A program made the position numbers and the translations under genes. This document shows positions 55,530 through 63,940 of a DNA stretch of 64,000 nt, one piece after another (within the stretch, counting starts at the first letter, position 1; every line of letters begins with the position of its first letter). Origin of the DNA: Flavobacteriales bacterium (GTDB lineage Bacteria; Bacteroidota; Bacteroidia; Flavobacteriales_F; PHOS-HE28); assembly GCA_016705955.1 (NCBI GenBank), contig JADJKO010000002.1, forward strand, positions 434,001 to 498,000. Direction: 5' to 3'. The notes under the pieces were generated by a model, which saw only the letters and a list, made by a program, of their open reading frames with translations, had not been told where the DNA came from and searched no databases.

Positions 55530-57968
55530 ATGTCCATTGATGTAGTTGGAACTTCCCCTGAAGCGATCACCACCACCGCGAACGAGAGCGCGATCTTGCA
55601 CCCGATGATCGGGGACGAATTCTACGAGGAGACCGAAATGGCCGCACTGGCCGCGCGCTTCGTCAACAGCACCAACCGCCACGTCTTCCTCACCGGGAAG
55701 GCCGGCACCGGCAAGACCACTTTCCTTCATCAGCTCGCGGCCAGCACGCACAAGCGCTACGTGATCCTCGCACCCACGGGCATCGCAGCGCTGAACGCGA
55801 AGGGCGTCACCATCCATTCGCAATTCCTCTTTCCCTTCGGGTCATTCGTTCCGGAAAGGCAATTGCCTGCCGACATCACGCACGGCCAGTTCCACGACCG
55901 CGACACGCTCACGCGGCGCCATCCCCTCAATGCCGTCCGTCGCAATGTGCTGCGCGAAGTGGACCTGCTCATCATTGATGAAGTGAGCATGCTCCGCGCG
56001 GACCTCATCGACGCGATCGACTTCCGCATGCGCGCCGTGCGGCAGAACCGCTACCAGAGTTTCGGTGGTGCCCAAGTGCTGCTGATCGGTGATCTCTACC
56101 AATTGCCGCCTGTGGTGAAGGACGACGAATGGCGCGTGATGCAACGCTACTACGCGAGCATGCACTTCTTCGAGAGCCAGGTGATCAAGGAGTACGGCTA
56201 TGCGCACATCGAGCTCGACAAGATCTTCAGGCAGCAGGACGGCAACTTCATCCACATCCTCAACAACCTGCGCAACAACACGGTGACGCAAGAGGATGTG
56301 ACCGAGCTGAACAAACATTACAAACCGGAGATCACCGCCGCCGACAGCGATGGCGTCATCACCCTCACCACGCACAACTACAAAGCCGACGACCTGAACC
56401 AACGTGCTCTGGCGCAATTGCCCGGCAAGGCGTTCGGGTTCGACGCCATTGTGGAGGGCGATTTCCCGAACAGCATGCATCCCGTGCTGGAACACATCGA
56501 GTTGAAAGTGGGCGCGCAGGTCATGTTCGTGAAGAACGATGCCGAGAAGGCCTACTTCAACGGCAAACTCGCGAAGGTGGAAGCGCTGGACAAGGATGGA
56601 ATCACGGTGCGCATGGACGATGGCGCGCCGTACAAGTTGAAGCGCGAGACGTGGGAGAACAAGCGCTACGTGGTGAACAGCGCCACCAAGCAGCAGGACG
56701 AGGAAGTGCTAGGCACATTCGAACAATATCCGATCAAGCTTGCGTGGGCCATCACTGTACACAAGAGCCAAGGACTCACCTTCACGAAGGCGATCATCGA
56801 TGTGGGGCAAGCCTTCGCGCCGGGTCAGGTGTATGTGGCGCTCTCGCGCTTGCGCTCGTTGGATGGCTTGATCCTCCGCACGCGCATCGATCCATCGGTG
56901 GTGAGCAGTGATCGGGAAGTGGTGGCCTTCACCCAACGCGGCGTGCAACAGGAACCGTTGCCGCAGCAGTTGGAAGCCAGTCAACGCGAATACCTGAAGC
57001 TTCTCCTCGCGGGCACCTTCGACTTCAGTGATATGCTGCGAAAGGTGGAGTACACGCAGAAGGATCACCCCGAGACGGCGCAGTTCGAGGATGACAGCAT
57101 GAAGACTGCCTTGCAGATCCTGCTGGAGAAGTTGCGCGCCGAGGAAGCGAACACGCAGACCTTCCGCCACCAATTGATCCGCTTGATGCAGGAGGGCAAG
57201 CGCGAAGAGTTGCTGGTGCGCATTGAGAAGGGCGGCGCCTACTACGGCGACCTCTTGCAAGCACAGATGAAAGCACTCTTCCAGCACATGGCACAGGCCG
57301 AGATGCTCAGCAAGACCAAGGAGTACACCAACGCGCTGAAGGAGATCGACGGCATGCTGATGAAGAAGGTGGCCACCATCGCCAAGGTCGGCTACCTAAC
57401 GACGTGCATACTCAACGGTGAAGAAGTGAAGCGCCGACCGGAGATCGAGAAGGGGTTGTCCGACAAGCGCGCGGCCATGGTGGGTGAAGCGCGTGCATGG
57501 GCGGAAGAGCATCGACCGAAGGCCAGTGGCAAGACGGGGCGGAAGAAGAAACGCCGGTCAGATGACGCGGTCGCTGACGCCAGTAGCGTCGACCCATTGG
57601 GTCGACCCTTAACAACGAAGAACCGGGACCACCCCGACTACGAGCGCGCACCGCGCCGCAGCAAGAAGGAGATCGGCAATACCTATAACGTCACCTACGC
57701 ACTGCGAAAGGATGGGCTGACACTGGACGAGATCGCCGCGCAGCGTTCCATGGCCAAGAGCACGATCGAGGGACACTTCTCACGCGGAATCGCCGAAGGA
57801 GCCATCGACATCGATGGCCTGATGCCCGAAACGGAGCGCGACGCCATCGCTGACTGGATGCGCGAGAACCCGAAAGAAGGATTGAACGGTGCAGCGGGCC
57901 ACTTCCACGGCCGCTTCGGTTATGGTCAATTGCGCATGGTGCAGGCGTGGGTGAAGAAGGAGGAGTGA
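55530..57968 (+). CDS. PIF1-like DNA helicase with C-terminal helix-turn-helix
   Basis: 812 residues. Walker A FLTGKAGTGKTTFLHQL (about 50-66), LAPTGIAALNAKGVTIHSQF, Walker B LLIIDEVSMLRADLID (about 150), QVLLIGDLYQLPPVVKD, and the C-terminal motifs AITVHKSQGLTFTKAI and YVALSRLRSLDGLIL define a superfamily 1B (Pif1/RecD2-like) 5'-3' helicase. Residues 480-680 are helical and charged; the last 100 hold an HTH-like unit (DGLTLDEIAAQRSMAKSTIE) resembling the HTH of RecQ/RpnA-type Bacteroidota helicases. It probably resolves structured DNA. Abuts the convergent S41 peptidase gene with no gap. Confidence 0.9.
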   Translation: MSIDVVGTSPEAITTTANESAILHPMIGDEFYEETEMAALAARFVNSTNRHVFLTGKAGTGKTTFLHQLAASTHKRYVILAPTGIAALNAKGVTIHSQFLFPFGSFVPERQLPADITHGQFHDRDTLTRRHPLNAVRRNVLREVDLLIIDEVSMLRADLIDAIDFRMRAVRQNRYQSFGGAQVLLIGDLYQLPPVVKDDEWRVMQRYYASMHFFESQVIKEYGYAHIELDKIFRQQDGNFIHILNNLRNNTVTQEDVTELNKHYKPEITAADSDGVITLTTHNYKADDLNQRALAQLPGKAFGFDAIVEGDFPNSMHPVLEHIELKVGAQVMFVKNDAEKAYFNGKLAKVEALDKDGITVRMDDGAPYKLKRETWENKRYVVNSATKQQDEEVLGTFEQYPIKLAWAITVHKSQGLTFTKAIIDVGQAFAPGQVYVALSRLRSLDGLILRTRIDPSVVSSDREVVAFTQRGVQQEPLPQQLEASQREYLKLLLAGTFDFSDMLRKVEYTQKDHPETAQFEDDSMKTALQILLEKLRAEEANTQTFRHQLIRLMQEGKREELLVRIEKGGAYYGDLLQAQMKALFQHMAQAEMLSKTKEYTNALKEIDGMLMKKVATIAKVGYLTTCILNGEEVKRRPEIEKGLSDKRAAMVGEARAWAEEHRPKASGKTGRKKKRRSDDAVADASSVDPLGRPLTTKNRDHPDYERAPRRSKKEIGNTYNVTYALRKDGLTLDEIAAQRSMAKSTIEGHFSRGIAEGAIDIDGLMPETERDAIADWMRENPKEGLNGAAGHFHGRFGYGQLRMVQAWVKKEE

Positions 57969-59312
57969 TCACTCCAAGGCCTTCAGCGCCTCTTCCATCG
58001 CCGCATCGCGTCCGATGAGGATGTCCTCGATCGTGGGCGAGATTGCGATGGTCGGCATCACGCCGTGTCCATCATTCGGTCCGTCGGTCAAGCGCCAGAT
58101 CCGCGTGGAGATGTAGCAATCGATCCCCGTGTTCGGCAGGCGGACATGCCTCGGACTTCCGGAGATCACCACCTTGTTCCCACCAGCCTCTTCGCCGATG
58201 AAGGTGGCGCGGTGGTGACGCTCCAAACACGAAAGCACCATGCCGGTCACGGAGAAACAACCGCCATCCATCAGCACCACGAGTTGTCCGGTGAAAGGAC
58301 CGCGCTGGGGTTTGCTCCTGCACGAGGCTGGACCCTTGCTCACCAAGGTGAAAGGCTCATCGAGCAAATAGGAGAGGAGCAACTTGCCCAAGGAAGGATC
58401 GCCGCCTTGGTTCCCGCGCAGGTCGAGGATCAGCCTTCGCATTTTGCGTTCGCGGATGCGCTCGAACGCGTTCGTCACTTCCGCATTCGCCTTCTGCCCG
58501 TGATCGCTTCGCAAGGTGTTCGCCTCGAATGTGGGAACGGTTAACACAGCGACCTCATCTCCTTTTTCGAACCGCAGCGTGATCCCCGTCGGCTTGTCCG
58601 TGATCATTTCCGGCGAAGCATTTCTGGTGATGTTCGCGCGGATGCTGTCACTCGGCAACGACCCGATGAGCACTTCCTCCGGGCCCCGTTCAGATCTCAG
58701 TTCAATGGTGAACGTTGCAGGTTCGCCGAAGGAGAAGCGGTAGTACTCCTTGAAGTAGTTGTTGATGATCCATCGCGGATAGGTCGTGTTGCGGCCGTCG
58801 CGGATCTGGTGCATGAGCAGCGTGTCCATGATCGAAGCGACCGGTGTTCCGTTGATGCGCGTGATCTCGCGCCCTGCGTTCAGGTGTTCATCACTTGTAC
58901 CATTGGCCGTGATGAAGAGATGCTCATCGAGCCAGGTGACATTCAATGGCAAGTAGCTTCGACCTTGGTCATCCGTACCGGGCAGGAATAGGGTATGACC
59001 ATCGCCGAGCAAGGGATAGAGCGCAGCAATGGTGCTGAGGAATTGCAGCTCGGTCAACGGCTGTTGGATGCTTTTGCCGAGGCTGTCGAAGCAGCTTTCC
59101 ATCCGCTCCGCTGAAGCGTACATGTCCAGCGCCGGATGAAGCGCATGCAGTTTCTTCTTGAGGAAGGCCAGATCCTGTTGGAGGGCAGCCACCGGATAGG
59201 TCTTGGGTGATCCGGTCGTTTGGCAGATCGCGGAGCTGGCCAATGAGAGCATCGTGACCAGCGCGCACGACCGTGCCCATCCACATCCTCGCCCGGTATT
59301 CATGAACGGCAT
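57969..59312 (-). CDS. S41-family (C-terminal processing-like) peptidase
   Basis: 447 residues (ATG 59312, or 59303 MNTGRGCGWARSC). A signal segment (CALVTMLSLASSAICQ) precedes an N-terminal helical domain and the S41 core: ILDLRGNQGGDPSLGKLLLS, VVLMDGGCFSVTGMVLSCLE (Ser nucleophile in CFSVTG) and FIGEEAGGNKVVISG. A PDZ-like segment (EHLNAGREITRINGTPVASI) sits between. A periplasmic protease, substrate unknown. Expected Lys partner not identified with certainty. Confidence 0.88.
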   Translation of the reverse strand: MPFMNTGRGCGWARSCALVTMLSLASSAICQTTGSPKTYPVAALQQDLAFLKKKLHALHPALDMYASAERMESCFDSLGKSIQQPLTELQFLSTIAALYPLLGDGHTLFLPGTDDQGRSYLPLNVTWLDEHLFITANGTSDEHLNAGREITRINGTPVASIMDTLLMHQIRDGRNTTYPRWIINNYFKEYYRFSFGEPATFTIELRSERGPEEVLIGSLPSDSIRANITRNASPEMITDKPTGITLRFEKGDEVAVLTVPTFEANTLRSDHGQKANAEVTNAFERIRERKMRRLILDLRGNQGGDPSLGKLLLSYLLDEPFTLVSKGPASCRSKPQRGPFTGQLVVLMDGGCFSVTGMVLSCLERHHRATFIGEEAGGNKVVISGSPRHVRLPNTGIDCYISTRIWRLTDGPNDGHGVMPTIAISPTIEDILIGRDAAMEEALKALE

Positions 59313-59424
59313 CGAGCGAATGTAGGCTTGGCCCCTGGCGGTTTGGATCGTGCCAGCGGCTGAAGGGATCTCGATACCGCTCCATCAACAAGATGTTGTT
59401 GACGGAATACTCGTCGGTATCATT

Positions 59425-59465
59425 CCGGATAATTGGCCATACATTTGGTGCCGGATAACTGGCCA
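59425..59465 (+). promoter_or_regulatory. Direct-repeat operator around a -7 element before the ORF6N genes
   Basis: CCGGATAATTGGCCA (59425-59439) and CCGGATAACTGGCCA (59451-59465) are 15-base direct repeats with one mismatch, 26 bases apart. The -7 element TACATTTG (59440-59447), an exact TAnnTTTG match, lies between them. The ATG at 59474 follows eight bases after the second copy. A regulator bound to both would cover the promoter. Confidence 0.6.
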
Positions 59466-59473
59466 ACCGAGTG

Positions 59474-60103
59474 ATGGAAACCCTGGCACTGGAGCCCAAA
59501 GCCGCTTACCAACGTGAAGCCCCGCCCGCTGATGCGGCGATCACCGGTCGCATCCATCTGCTGCGCGGGCAAAAGGTGATGTTGGATCGTGACTTGGCGG
59601 AATTGTATGGTGTGGAGACCAAGCGCTTGAAGCAGGCTGTTCGGAGGAATATGGAGCGCTTCCCGGAGGACTTCATGTTCGAACTGAGCTTGGAAGAGGC
59701 GGAATCTTCAAGGTCACAAATTGTGACCTTGAACGTGACCGACGTTGATCGTTCACCTGAAGACCAAGGAGGTATAAGGCCGCAGATCGCGACCTTGAAG
59801 CGTGGGCAGAACATCAAGTACCTCCCATTCGCCTTCACCGAGCACGGCATCCTCATGTTGGCCAATGTCCTGCGCAGCGAGCAGGCCATCGCGGTGAGCA
59901 TCCACATCATCCGTGTGTTCGCGCGGATACGTGAGGTCATGCTCACGAATCAGGAGGTGCTGCGGCAATTGGAGCAATTGGATCTGCGTGTTTCCGGCCA
60001 CGATGTGGATGTCGCAAGCATCATGCGCGCGCTGCGGCAACTGATGGAACATCCTGCGGAGCCGCGTAAGAGCATCGGATACAAGTCAACCACCGACGCA
60101 TGA
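59474..60103 (+). CDS. ORF6N domain protein 1
   Basis: 209 residues from ATG 59474. The N-terminal ORF6N domain (about 25-115) has ITGRIHLLRGQKVMLDRDLA, ELYGVETKRLKQAVRRNMER and FPEDFMFELSLEEAESSRSQ, then FAFTEHGILMLANVLRSEQA. A C-terminal helical part (LTNQEVLRQLEQLDLRVSGH) may dimerise. ORF6N/KilA-N domains are DNA-binding and common in phages and Bacteroidota genomes. Compared with its neighbour it has an insert of about 25 residues (NVTDVDRSPEDQGGIRPQIA). Stop and next start overlap by ATGA. Confidence 0.88.
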   Translation: METLALEPKAAYQREAPPADAAITGRIHLLRGQKVMLDRDLAELYGVETKRLKQAVRRNMERFPEDFMFELSLEEAESSRSQIVTLNVTDVDRSPEDQGGIRPQIATLKRGQNIKYLPFAFTEHGILMLANVLRSEQAIAVSIHIIRVFARIREVMLTNQEVLRQLEQLDLRVSGHDVDVASIMRALRQLMEHPAEPRKSIGYKSTTDA

Positions 60104-60663
60104 ACACCGCCACGAACGTTGCCCAAGAGCCGCAGGCCCGCTACCAACTGGAACTACCGGCCGACGCGTCCATCACGAACCGCATCCATGTGATCCGCGG
60201 CCAACGGGTGATGCTGGACCGTGATCTTGCCGCGCTCTACGGGGTGGAGACCAAGCAACTCAAGCGGCAGGTGCGAAGGAACTCGGGTCGATTCCCGGAG
60301 GACTTCATGTTCGAACTCTCCGCAGAAGAGCACGAGAACTTGAGGAGCCAGTTTGGCACCTCAAGTTGGGGAGGCACCCGTTATGCCCCAATGGCTTTCA
60401 CTGAGCAGGGTGTGGCCATGCTTTCCAGTGTGTTGAACAGCGAGCAGGCCATTCTGGTCAACATACAGATCATCCGCGTTTTCACCCGGATGCGCGAGGT
60501 CATGCTCACGAACCAGGAAGTACTGCGGCAGTTGGAGCAATTGGAACACCGCGTTTCCGGTCACGATGTGGATGTCGCGAGCATCATGCGCGCGCTGCGG
60601 CAACTGATGGAACGGCCAGCGGAACCGCGCAAGAGCATCGGCTACAAAGCCGACTCCAACTGA
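60100..60663 (+). CDS. ORF6N domain protein 2
   Basis: 187 residues, a tandem paralogue of the preceding gene. ITNRIHVIRGQRVMLDRDLA, ALYGVETKQLKRQVRRNSGR and FPEDFMFELSAEEHENLRSQ align closely, and the C-terminal 60 residues are nearly identical (VSGHDVDVASIMRALRQLME). Likely forms hetero- or homodimers with protein 1 on DNA. Translationally coupled to it and followed 43 bases later by an XRE/S24 regulator. Confidence 0.88.
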   Translation: MNTATNVAQEPQARYQLELPADASITNRIHVIRGQRVMLDRDLAALYGVETKQLKRQVRRNSGRFPEDFMFELSAEEHENLRSQFGTSSWGGTRYAPMAFTEQGVAMLSSVLNSEQAILVNIQIIRVFTRMREVMLTNQEVLRQLEQLEHRVSGHDVDVASIMRALRQLMERPAEPRKSIGYKADSN

Positions 60664-60706
60664 AGAACGAAACAAACCCGATCACGATATCCAATCTCAC
60701 CGAACC

Positions 60707-61534
60707 ATGGCAAACCCCGTCTTCGGAGCCAACATCAAGCTCCTCCGTTCCCGCCGCGGCCGCTCCCAAGAGGAAGTGTCCATCGCTCTCGATGTGAAAC
60801 GCTCCAGCTACAGCGGCTATGAGAATGGCAGCGCCGAGCCGTCCTTCGACCTGCTCGTGCGCATGAGCGAGTACTTCAAGGTGAGCGTGGACAAACTTCT
60901 GCGCGATGACCTTACGGCCCTGAGCGAAAGCCAGATCGGGGTGATCGAGCGTGGAGGGGACATCGACCTCAGCGGTCGCCGCCTACGCGTGCTGGCCACC
61001 ACAGTGGATCGCGAGGATCGTGAGAACGTGGAGTTGGTTCCCGAGAAGGCGAAGGCAGGCTACGCGCTGGGCTACGCCGACCCGGAGTACATCAGCATCC
61101 TGCCCACTTTCCAGATGCCCTTCCTGGCGCGGGACCGCAAGTACCGCACCTTCCAGATCAGCGGCGATAGCATGCCCCCCGTGGCCGATGGATCCTGGGT
61201 GACGGGCGAGTACGTGCAGAACTGGCAGACCATCCGCGATGGCCAACCTTACATCGTGGTGACGAAGGATGATGGCATCGTCTTCAAAGTGGCGTACAAC
61301 CAATTGAAGGACAAAGGGAACTTGTTGTTGTGCAGCACCAACCCGCTCTACGCGCCCTACGAAGTGCTCGTGACCAATGTGCTCGAGATCTGGAAGTTCG
61401 TCCACTTCATCAGTGCCGAATTACCCGAGCCCAACATGAGCCGTGATGAACTGGCACGGAGCGTGGTGGAATTGCGCAAGGAGGTGAGTCAACTGCGCCT
61501 CTCCATGGAACAGCAAGGGCGATTGGCGTTCTGA
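60707..61534 (+). CDS. XRE-family regulator with S24/LexA-like domain
   Basis: 275 residues. N-terminal helix-turn-helix (FGANIKLLRSRRGRSQEEVS, SIALDVKRSSYSGYENGSAE). The C-terminal S24-type domain (about 130-225) has FQISGDSMPPVADGSWVTGE with the Ser of the G-DSM motif, and VFKVAYNQLKDKGNLLLC; the usual Lys of the self-cleavage dyad may be K in FKVAYNQ. It is thus like a CI/LexA-type repressor. A helical tail (VVELRKEVSQLRLSMEQQ) follows. May regulate the ORF6N genes or respond to DNA damage; this is inference. Confidence 0.88.
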   Translation: MANPVFGANIKLLRSRRGRSQEEVSIALDVKRSSYSGYENGSAEPSFDLLVRMSEYFKVSVDKLLRDDLTALSESQIGVIERGGDIDLSGRRLRVLATTVDREDRENVELVPEKAKAGYALGYADPEYISILPTFQMPFLARDRKYRTFQISGDSMPPVADGSWVTGEYVQNWQTIRDGQPYIVVTKDDGIVFKVAYNQLKDKGNLLLCSTNPLYAPYEVLVTNVLEIWKFVHFISAELPEPNMSRDELARSVVELRKEVSQLRLSMEQQGRLAF

Positions 61535-61594
61535 TCTGAACGATCGAAGTCATTGAAATGGTCCGCCACTAAGCGGCCCCCTTTCGCATTCATG

Positions 61595-61792
61595 TCACTG
61601 GGTGAGAAGATCCTTGAGGTGTGTGGACCGCATGGATCGGTAAGCAAGTACCAGCAGGGCCGCTACTTGGAGCATCGCACCGAGCAGGAGTTGAATGTTG
61701 GCTGAAGGCCAGTGCAACACTTTGAACAGCGAGCCACCGGTGACGATAGCGGTTCCAATGAGTAGCAGCGAGAAGGCAGTGCGGGTTCTCAT
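61595..61792 (-). CDS. GldL-like mini membrane protein 1
   Basis: 65 residues from ATG 61792. Two hydrophobic helices (FSLLLIGTAIVTGGSLFKVL; NIQLLLGAMLQVAALLVLAY) joined by KVLHWPSAN. The LFKxxHWPxA motif matches the transmembrane hairpin of the T9SS/gliding motor protein GldL. The large cytoplasmic part of GldL is missing. Tandem paralogue of the next gene, same length. Function unknown. Confidence 0.65.
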   Translation of the reverse strand: MRTRTAFSLLLIGTAIVTGGSLFKVLHWPSANIQLLLGAMLQVAALLVLAYRSMRSTHLKDLLTQ

Positions 61793-61853
61793 AAGGAGGT
61801 TGGTTTGACAGATGAATGCATCACGGAGCGATCCGTAACGGCGCGCATTCGGA

Positions 61854-62051
61854 TCAACTATCCAGGAAATCCTTGAAGCCCGGATATCGCAATGCTTTCC
61901 AGGCGAGAACCACAAGACCTAGGAATGTTGGAAGCATACTACCAACATATAGCAAACCGGACATTGGCCAATGCTGAAACTTGAACACCACCGAAACCGT
62001 GAGGAAGCAAAGTCCCACGAGAAGAAGGATCGATCCCAGACGCGCGGTCAT
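61854..62051 (-). CDS. GldL-like mini membrane protein 2
   Basis: 65 residues from ATG 62051, overlapping the VOC gene stop by ATGA. Two helices (GSILLLVGLCFLTVSVVFKF; LLYVGSMLPTFLGLVVLAW) linked by FKFQHWPMSG, close to the GldL ALFKIQHWPGAG-type motif. Ends YPGFKDFLDS, while its neighbour ends THLKDLLTQ, a shared tail. Probably co-transcribed with the VOC gene. Confidence 0.65.
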   Translation of the reverse strand: MTARLGSILLLVGLCFLTVSVVFKFQHWPMSGLLYVGSMLPTFLGLVVLAWKALRYPGFKDFLDS

Positions 62052-62464
62052 GCCTTGCGGAACAGGTCATCCGCGTCCTCGAAACACTTGAACTCGATCG
62101 CGTGTCCATCCGGATCCTCGATGAACATGCTGCGCTGCTCACCCACTTCGCCCTTCATCACCACACCGGGTTCAATGAAGAACGGGTAGCCCACCTTCTT
62201 GAACTTATCGCGCAGCTTTCGCCAATCCGCAAGGCTGAGCACGATGCCCCAGTGGTTACTTGGGACGTTGCTCATGGGGTTGTACATGCGCGCGGTCTTG
62301 ATGAGCATGGGTACCTCTTGGATGGTAAGCTGGTGCCCGAAGAAATCGAAGTCAACCCACGTCTCCGCGCTGCGGCCTTCCTTGCAGCCAAGGAATTTGC
62401 CATAGAAGGCTTTGATCCGTTTCAGGTCGGTGGTTGCGAAGGCGAGATGGAAGGTTCCGTTCAT
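62048..62464 (-). CDS. VOC-family (glyoxalase/bleomycin resistance-like) protein
   Basis: 138 residues. FHLAFATTDLKRIKAFYGKF, LGCKEGRSAETWVDFDFFGH, HWGIVLSLADWRKLRDKF and MFIEDPDGHAIEFKCFED show the paired beta-alpha-beta-beta-beta units; His and Glu metal ligands are in place (HLAF, HQLTIQE, HWG, IEFK). Likely a cytosolic dioxygenase or glyoxalase-like enzyme of unknown substrate. First gene of a three-gene minus-strand run. Confidence 0.88.
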   Translation of the reverse strand: MNGTFHLAFATTDLKRIKAFYGKFLGCKEGRSAETWVDFDFFGHQLTIQEVPMLIKTARMYNPMSNVPSNHWGIVLSLADWRKLRDKFKKVGYPFFIEPGVVMKGEVGEQRSMFIEDPDGHAIEFKCFEDADDLFRKA

Positions 62465-62492
62465 GGGGCGGGAATGGCGCGTACCAAAATAA

Positions 62493-62522
62493 GAAGGCCC
62501 CCGCTGGAGAACGGGGGCCTTC
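62493..62522 (-). terminator. Intrinsic terminator after the acidic-tail gene
   Basis: GAAGGCCCCCG/CGGGGGCCTTC, 11-bp stem with an 8-base loop. On the minus strand it is followed by TTATTTTGG. It ends transcription from the genes at 62541-63940, 19 bases after the stop. Confidence 0.75.
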
Positions 62523-62540
62523 GCATTAGTTGTTCATCGG

Positions 62541-62957
62541 TTACTCGTCCTCATCATCGTCGTCATCGTCATCTCCACCGCCATCATCCGCATCGTCGTC
62601 GTCAGCACCGCCATCATCATCCACGTCATCGTCGGCGGAGTCATCACTTCCTGCATCATCGGCGCCCTCCAAGCCATTGTCCTCATCCCCATCATCCCCA
62701 TCATCCCCATCATCGCCTGCTGAACCGGAGGATTCGTCCTGATCGAGGAACTCATCGATCTCCGCACGGCTCTCGGAATTGATCTTGATCAAGTACATCG
62801 CCTCCGGTGTGCGCAGTTCGATCACGCGCAGCATCTCACCTTTCGCGGTGGGGATGGTCTTGATGTGGGTGGTGTCGATCCCGTCCGGGTATTGTTCCTG
62901 GAGGGTCTCCTTGAGCTGGTCGGTCAAGGTGTTGAAGGAGCGGATCAATCGTTGCAT
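62541..62957 (-). CDS. Hypothetical protein with a long Asp/Gly acidic tail
   Basis: 138 residues from ATG 62957 (a GTG nine bases upstream is possible). The first 75 residues form a small domain (LIRSFNTLTDQLKETLQEQY, GEMLRVIELRTPEAMYLIKI). From about residue 85 the chain is almost only Asp, Gly, Glu, Ala and Ser, ending DDDDDDEDE. The N-terminal part is conserved-looking; the tail could bind calcium or basic proteins. It lies five bases after the deoxyhypusine-synthase-like gene, so they share a transcript. Function unknown. Confidence 0.7.
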   Translation of the reverse strand: MQRLIRSFNTLTDQLKETLQEQYPDGIDTTHIKTIPTAKGEMLRVIELRTPEAMYLIKINSESRAEIDEFLDQDESSGSAGDDGDDGDDGDEDNGLEGADDAGSDDSADDDVDDDGGADDDDADDGGGDDDDDDDEDE

Positions 62958-62962
62958 GGTGA

Positions 62963-63940
62963 TCACATGTCGAGAACGTAGGCGAAGATCAGAGGTGCTA
63001 CAATAGTAGCATCACTTTCGATGATGTACTTCGGGGTGTCGATGTCCAGTTTTCCCCAGGTGATCTTTTCATTCGGCACAGCGCCACTGTAACTGCCGTA
63101 GCTCGTGGTGCTGTCGCTGATCTGGCAGAAGTAGCTCCAGAAGGGGATGTGTTCGCGCTGGAGGTCCTGGTGCAACATGGGCACCACGCAGATCGGGAAA
63201 TCACCGGCGATGCCGCCCCCGATCTGGAAGAAGCCGATGCCATCGGTACCGCAGTTGTTGGTGTACCAATCGGCGAGGAAGATCATGTACTCGATGCCGC
63301 TCTTCATCATGCCCGGCTTGCAATCACCGGTGATACAATGGCCTGCGAAGATGTTGCCCAAGGTGCTGTCCTCCCAACCCGGACAGATGATCGGGATGTT
63401 GCGCTCCGCAGCGGCCACCATCCAACTGTTCTTCGGATCGATCTGGTAGTACTGCTTCAGCACACCGGAGTTGAGCATCTCATAGAAGTACTGATGCGGG
63501 AACCGACGGTTGCCGCTCTTGTCGTCGGCGGTCCAGAGATCCACCACATGCTTCTCCAAGCGGCGGAAGGCCTCATGCTCCGGGATGCAGGTATCGGTCA
63601 CGCGGTTCATGCCGCGGTCAAGCAGCTCGCGTTCTTGTTGCGGGGTGAGGTCACGGTAATGCGGCACGCGCTCATAATGGTCGTGCGCCACGAGGTTCAT
63701 CACGTCCTCCTCCAGGTTCGCGCCGGTGCAACTGATGATGTCCACCTTGCCTTGGCGGATCATCTCCGCGAAGATCTTTCCCAATTCGGCGGTGCTCATC
63801 GCGCCCGCAAGCGTCACCATCATCTTGCGGCCTTTCGAGAGGTGGTCCTTGTATCCTTTGGCGGCATCCACGAGCGCTGCTGCATTGAAATGCAGGTAGT
63901 GCTCCTCCATGAAGGCCGAGAGTGGTCGTGCGTTGCTCAT
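62963..63940 (-). CDS. Deoxyhypusine synthase-like enzyme
   Basis: 325 residues, DHS-like. LAGAMSTAELGKIFAEMIRQ, DIISCTGANLEEDVMNLVAH, GIGFFQIGGGIAGDFPICVV, TSYGSYSGAVPNEKITWGKL follow the family; the WGK Lys aligns with the active-site Lys of deoxyhypusine synthase. Bacteria lack eIF5A, and bacterial members are thought to act on polyamines (homospermidine synthase-like) or other targets. The start at ATG 63940 is preceded by TATATTTCG on the minus strand, a possible -7 element, and the region beyond lies at the window edge. Confidence 0.88.
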   Translation of the reverse strand: MSNARPLSAFMEEHYLHFNAAALVDAAKGYKDHLSKGRKMMVTLAGAMSTAELGKIFAEMIRQGKVDIISCTGANLEEDVMNLVAHDHYERVPHYRDLTPQQERELLDRGMNRVTDTCIPEHEAFRRLEKHVVDLWTADDKSGNRRFPHQYFYEMLNSGVLKQYYQIDPKNSWMVAAAERNIPIICPGWEDSTLGNIFAGHCITGDCKPGMMKSGIEYMIFLADWYTNNCGTDGIGFFQIGGGIAGDFPICVVPMLHQDLQREHIPFWSYFCQISDSTTSYGSYSGAVPNEKITWGKLDIDTPKYIIESDATIVAPLIFAYVLDM

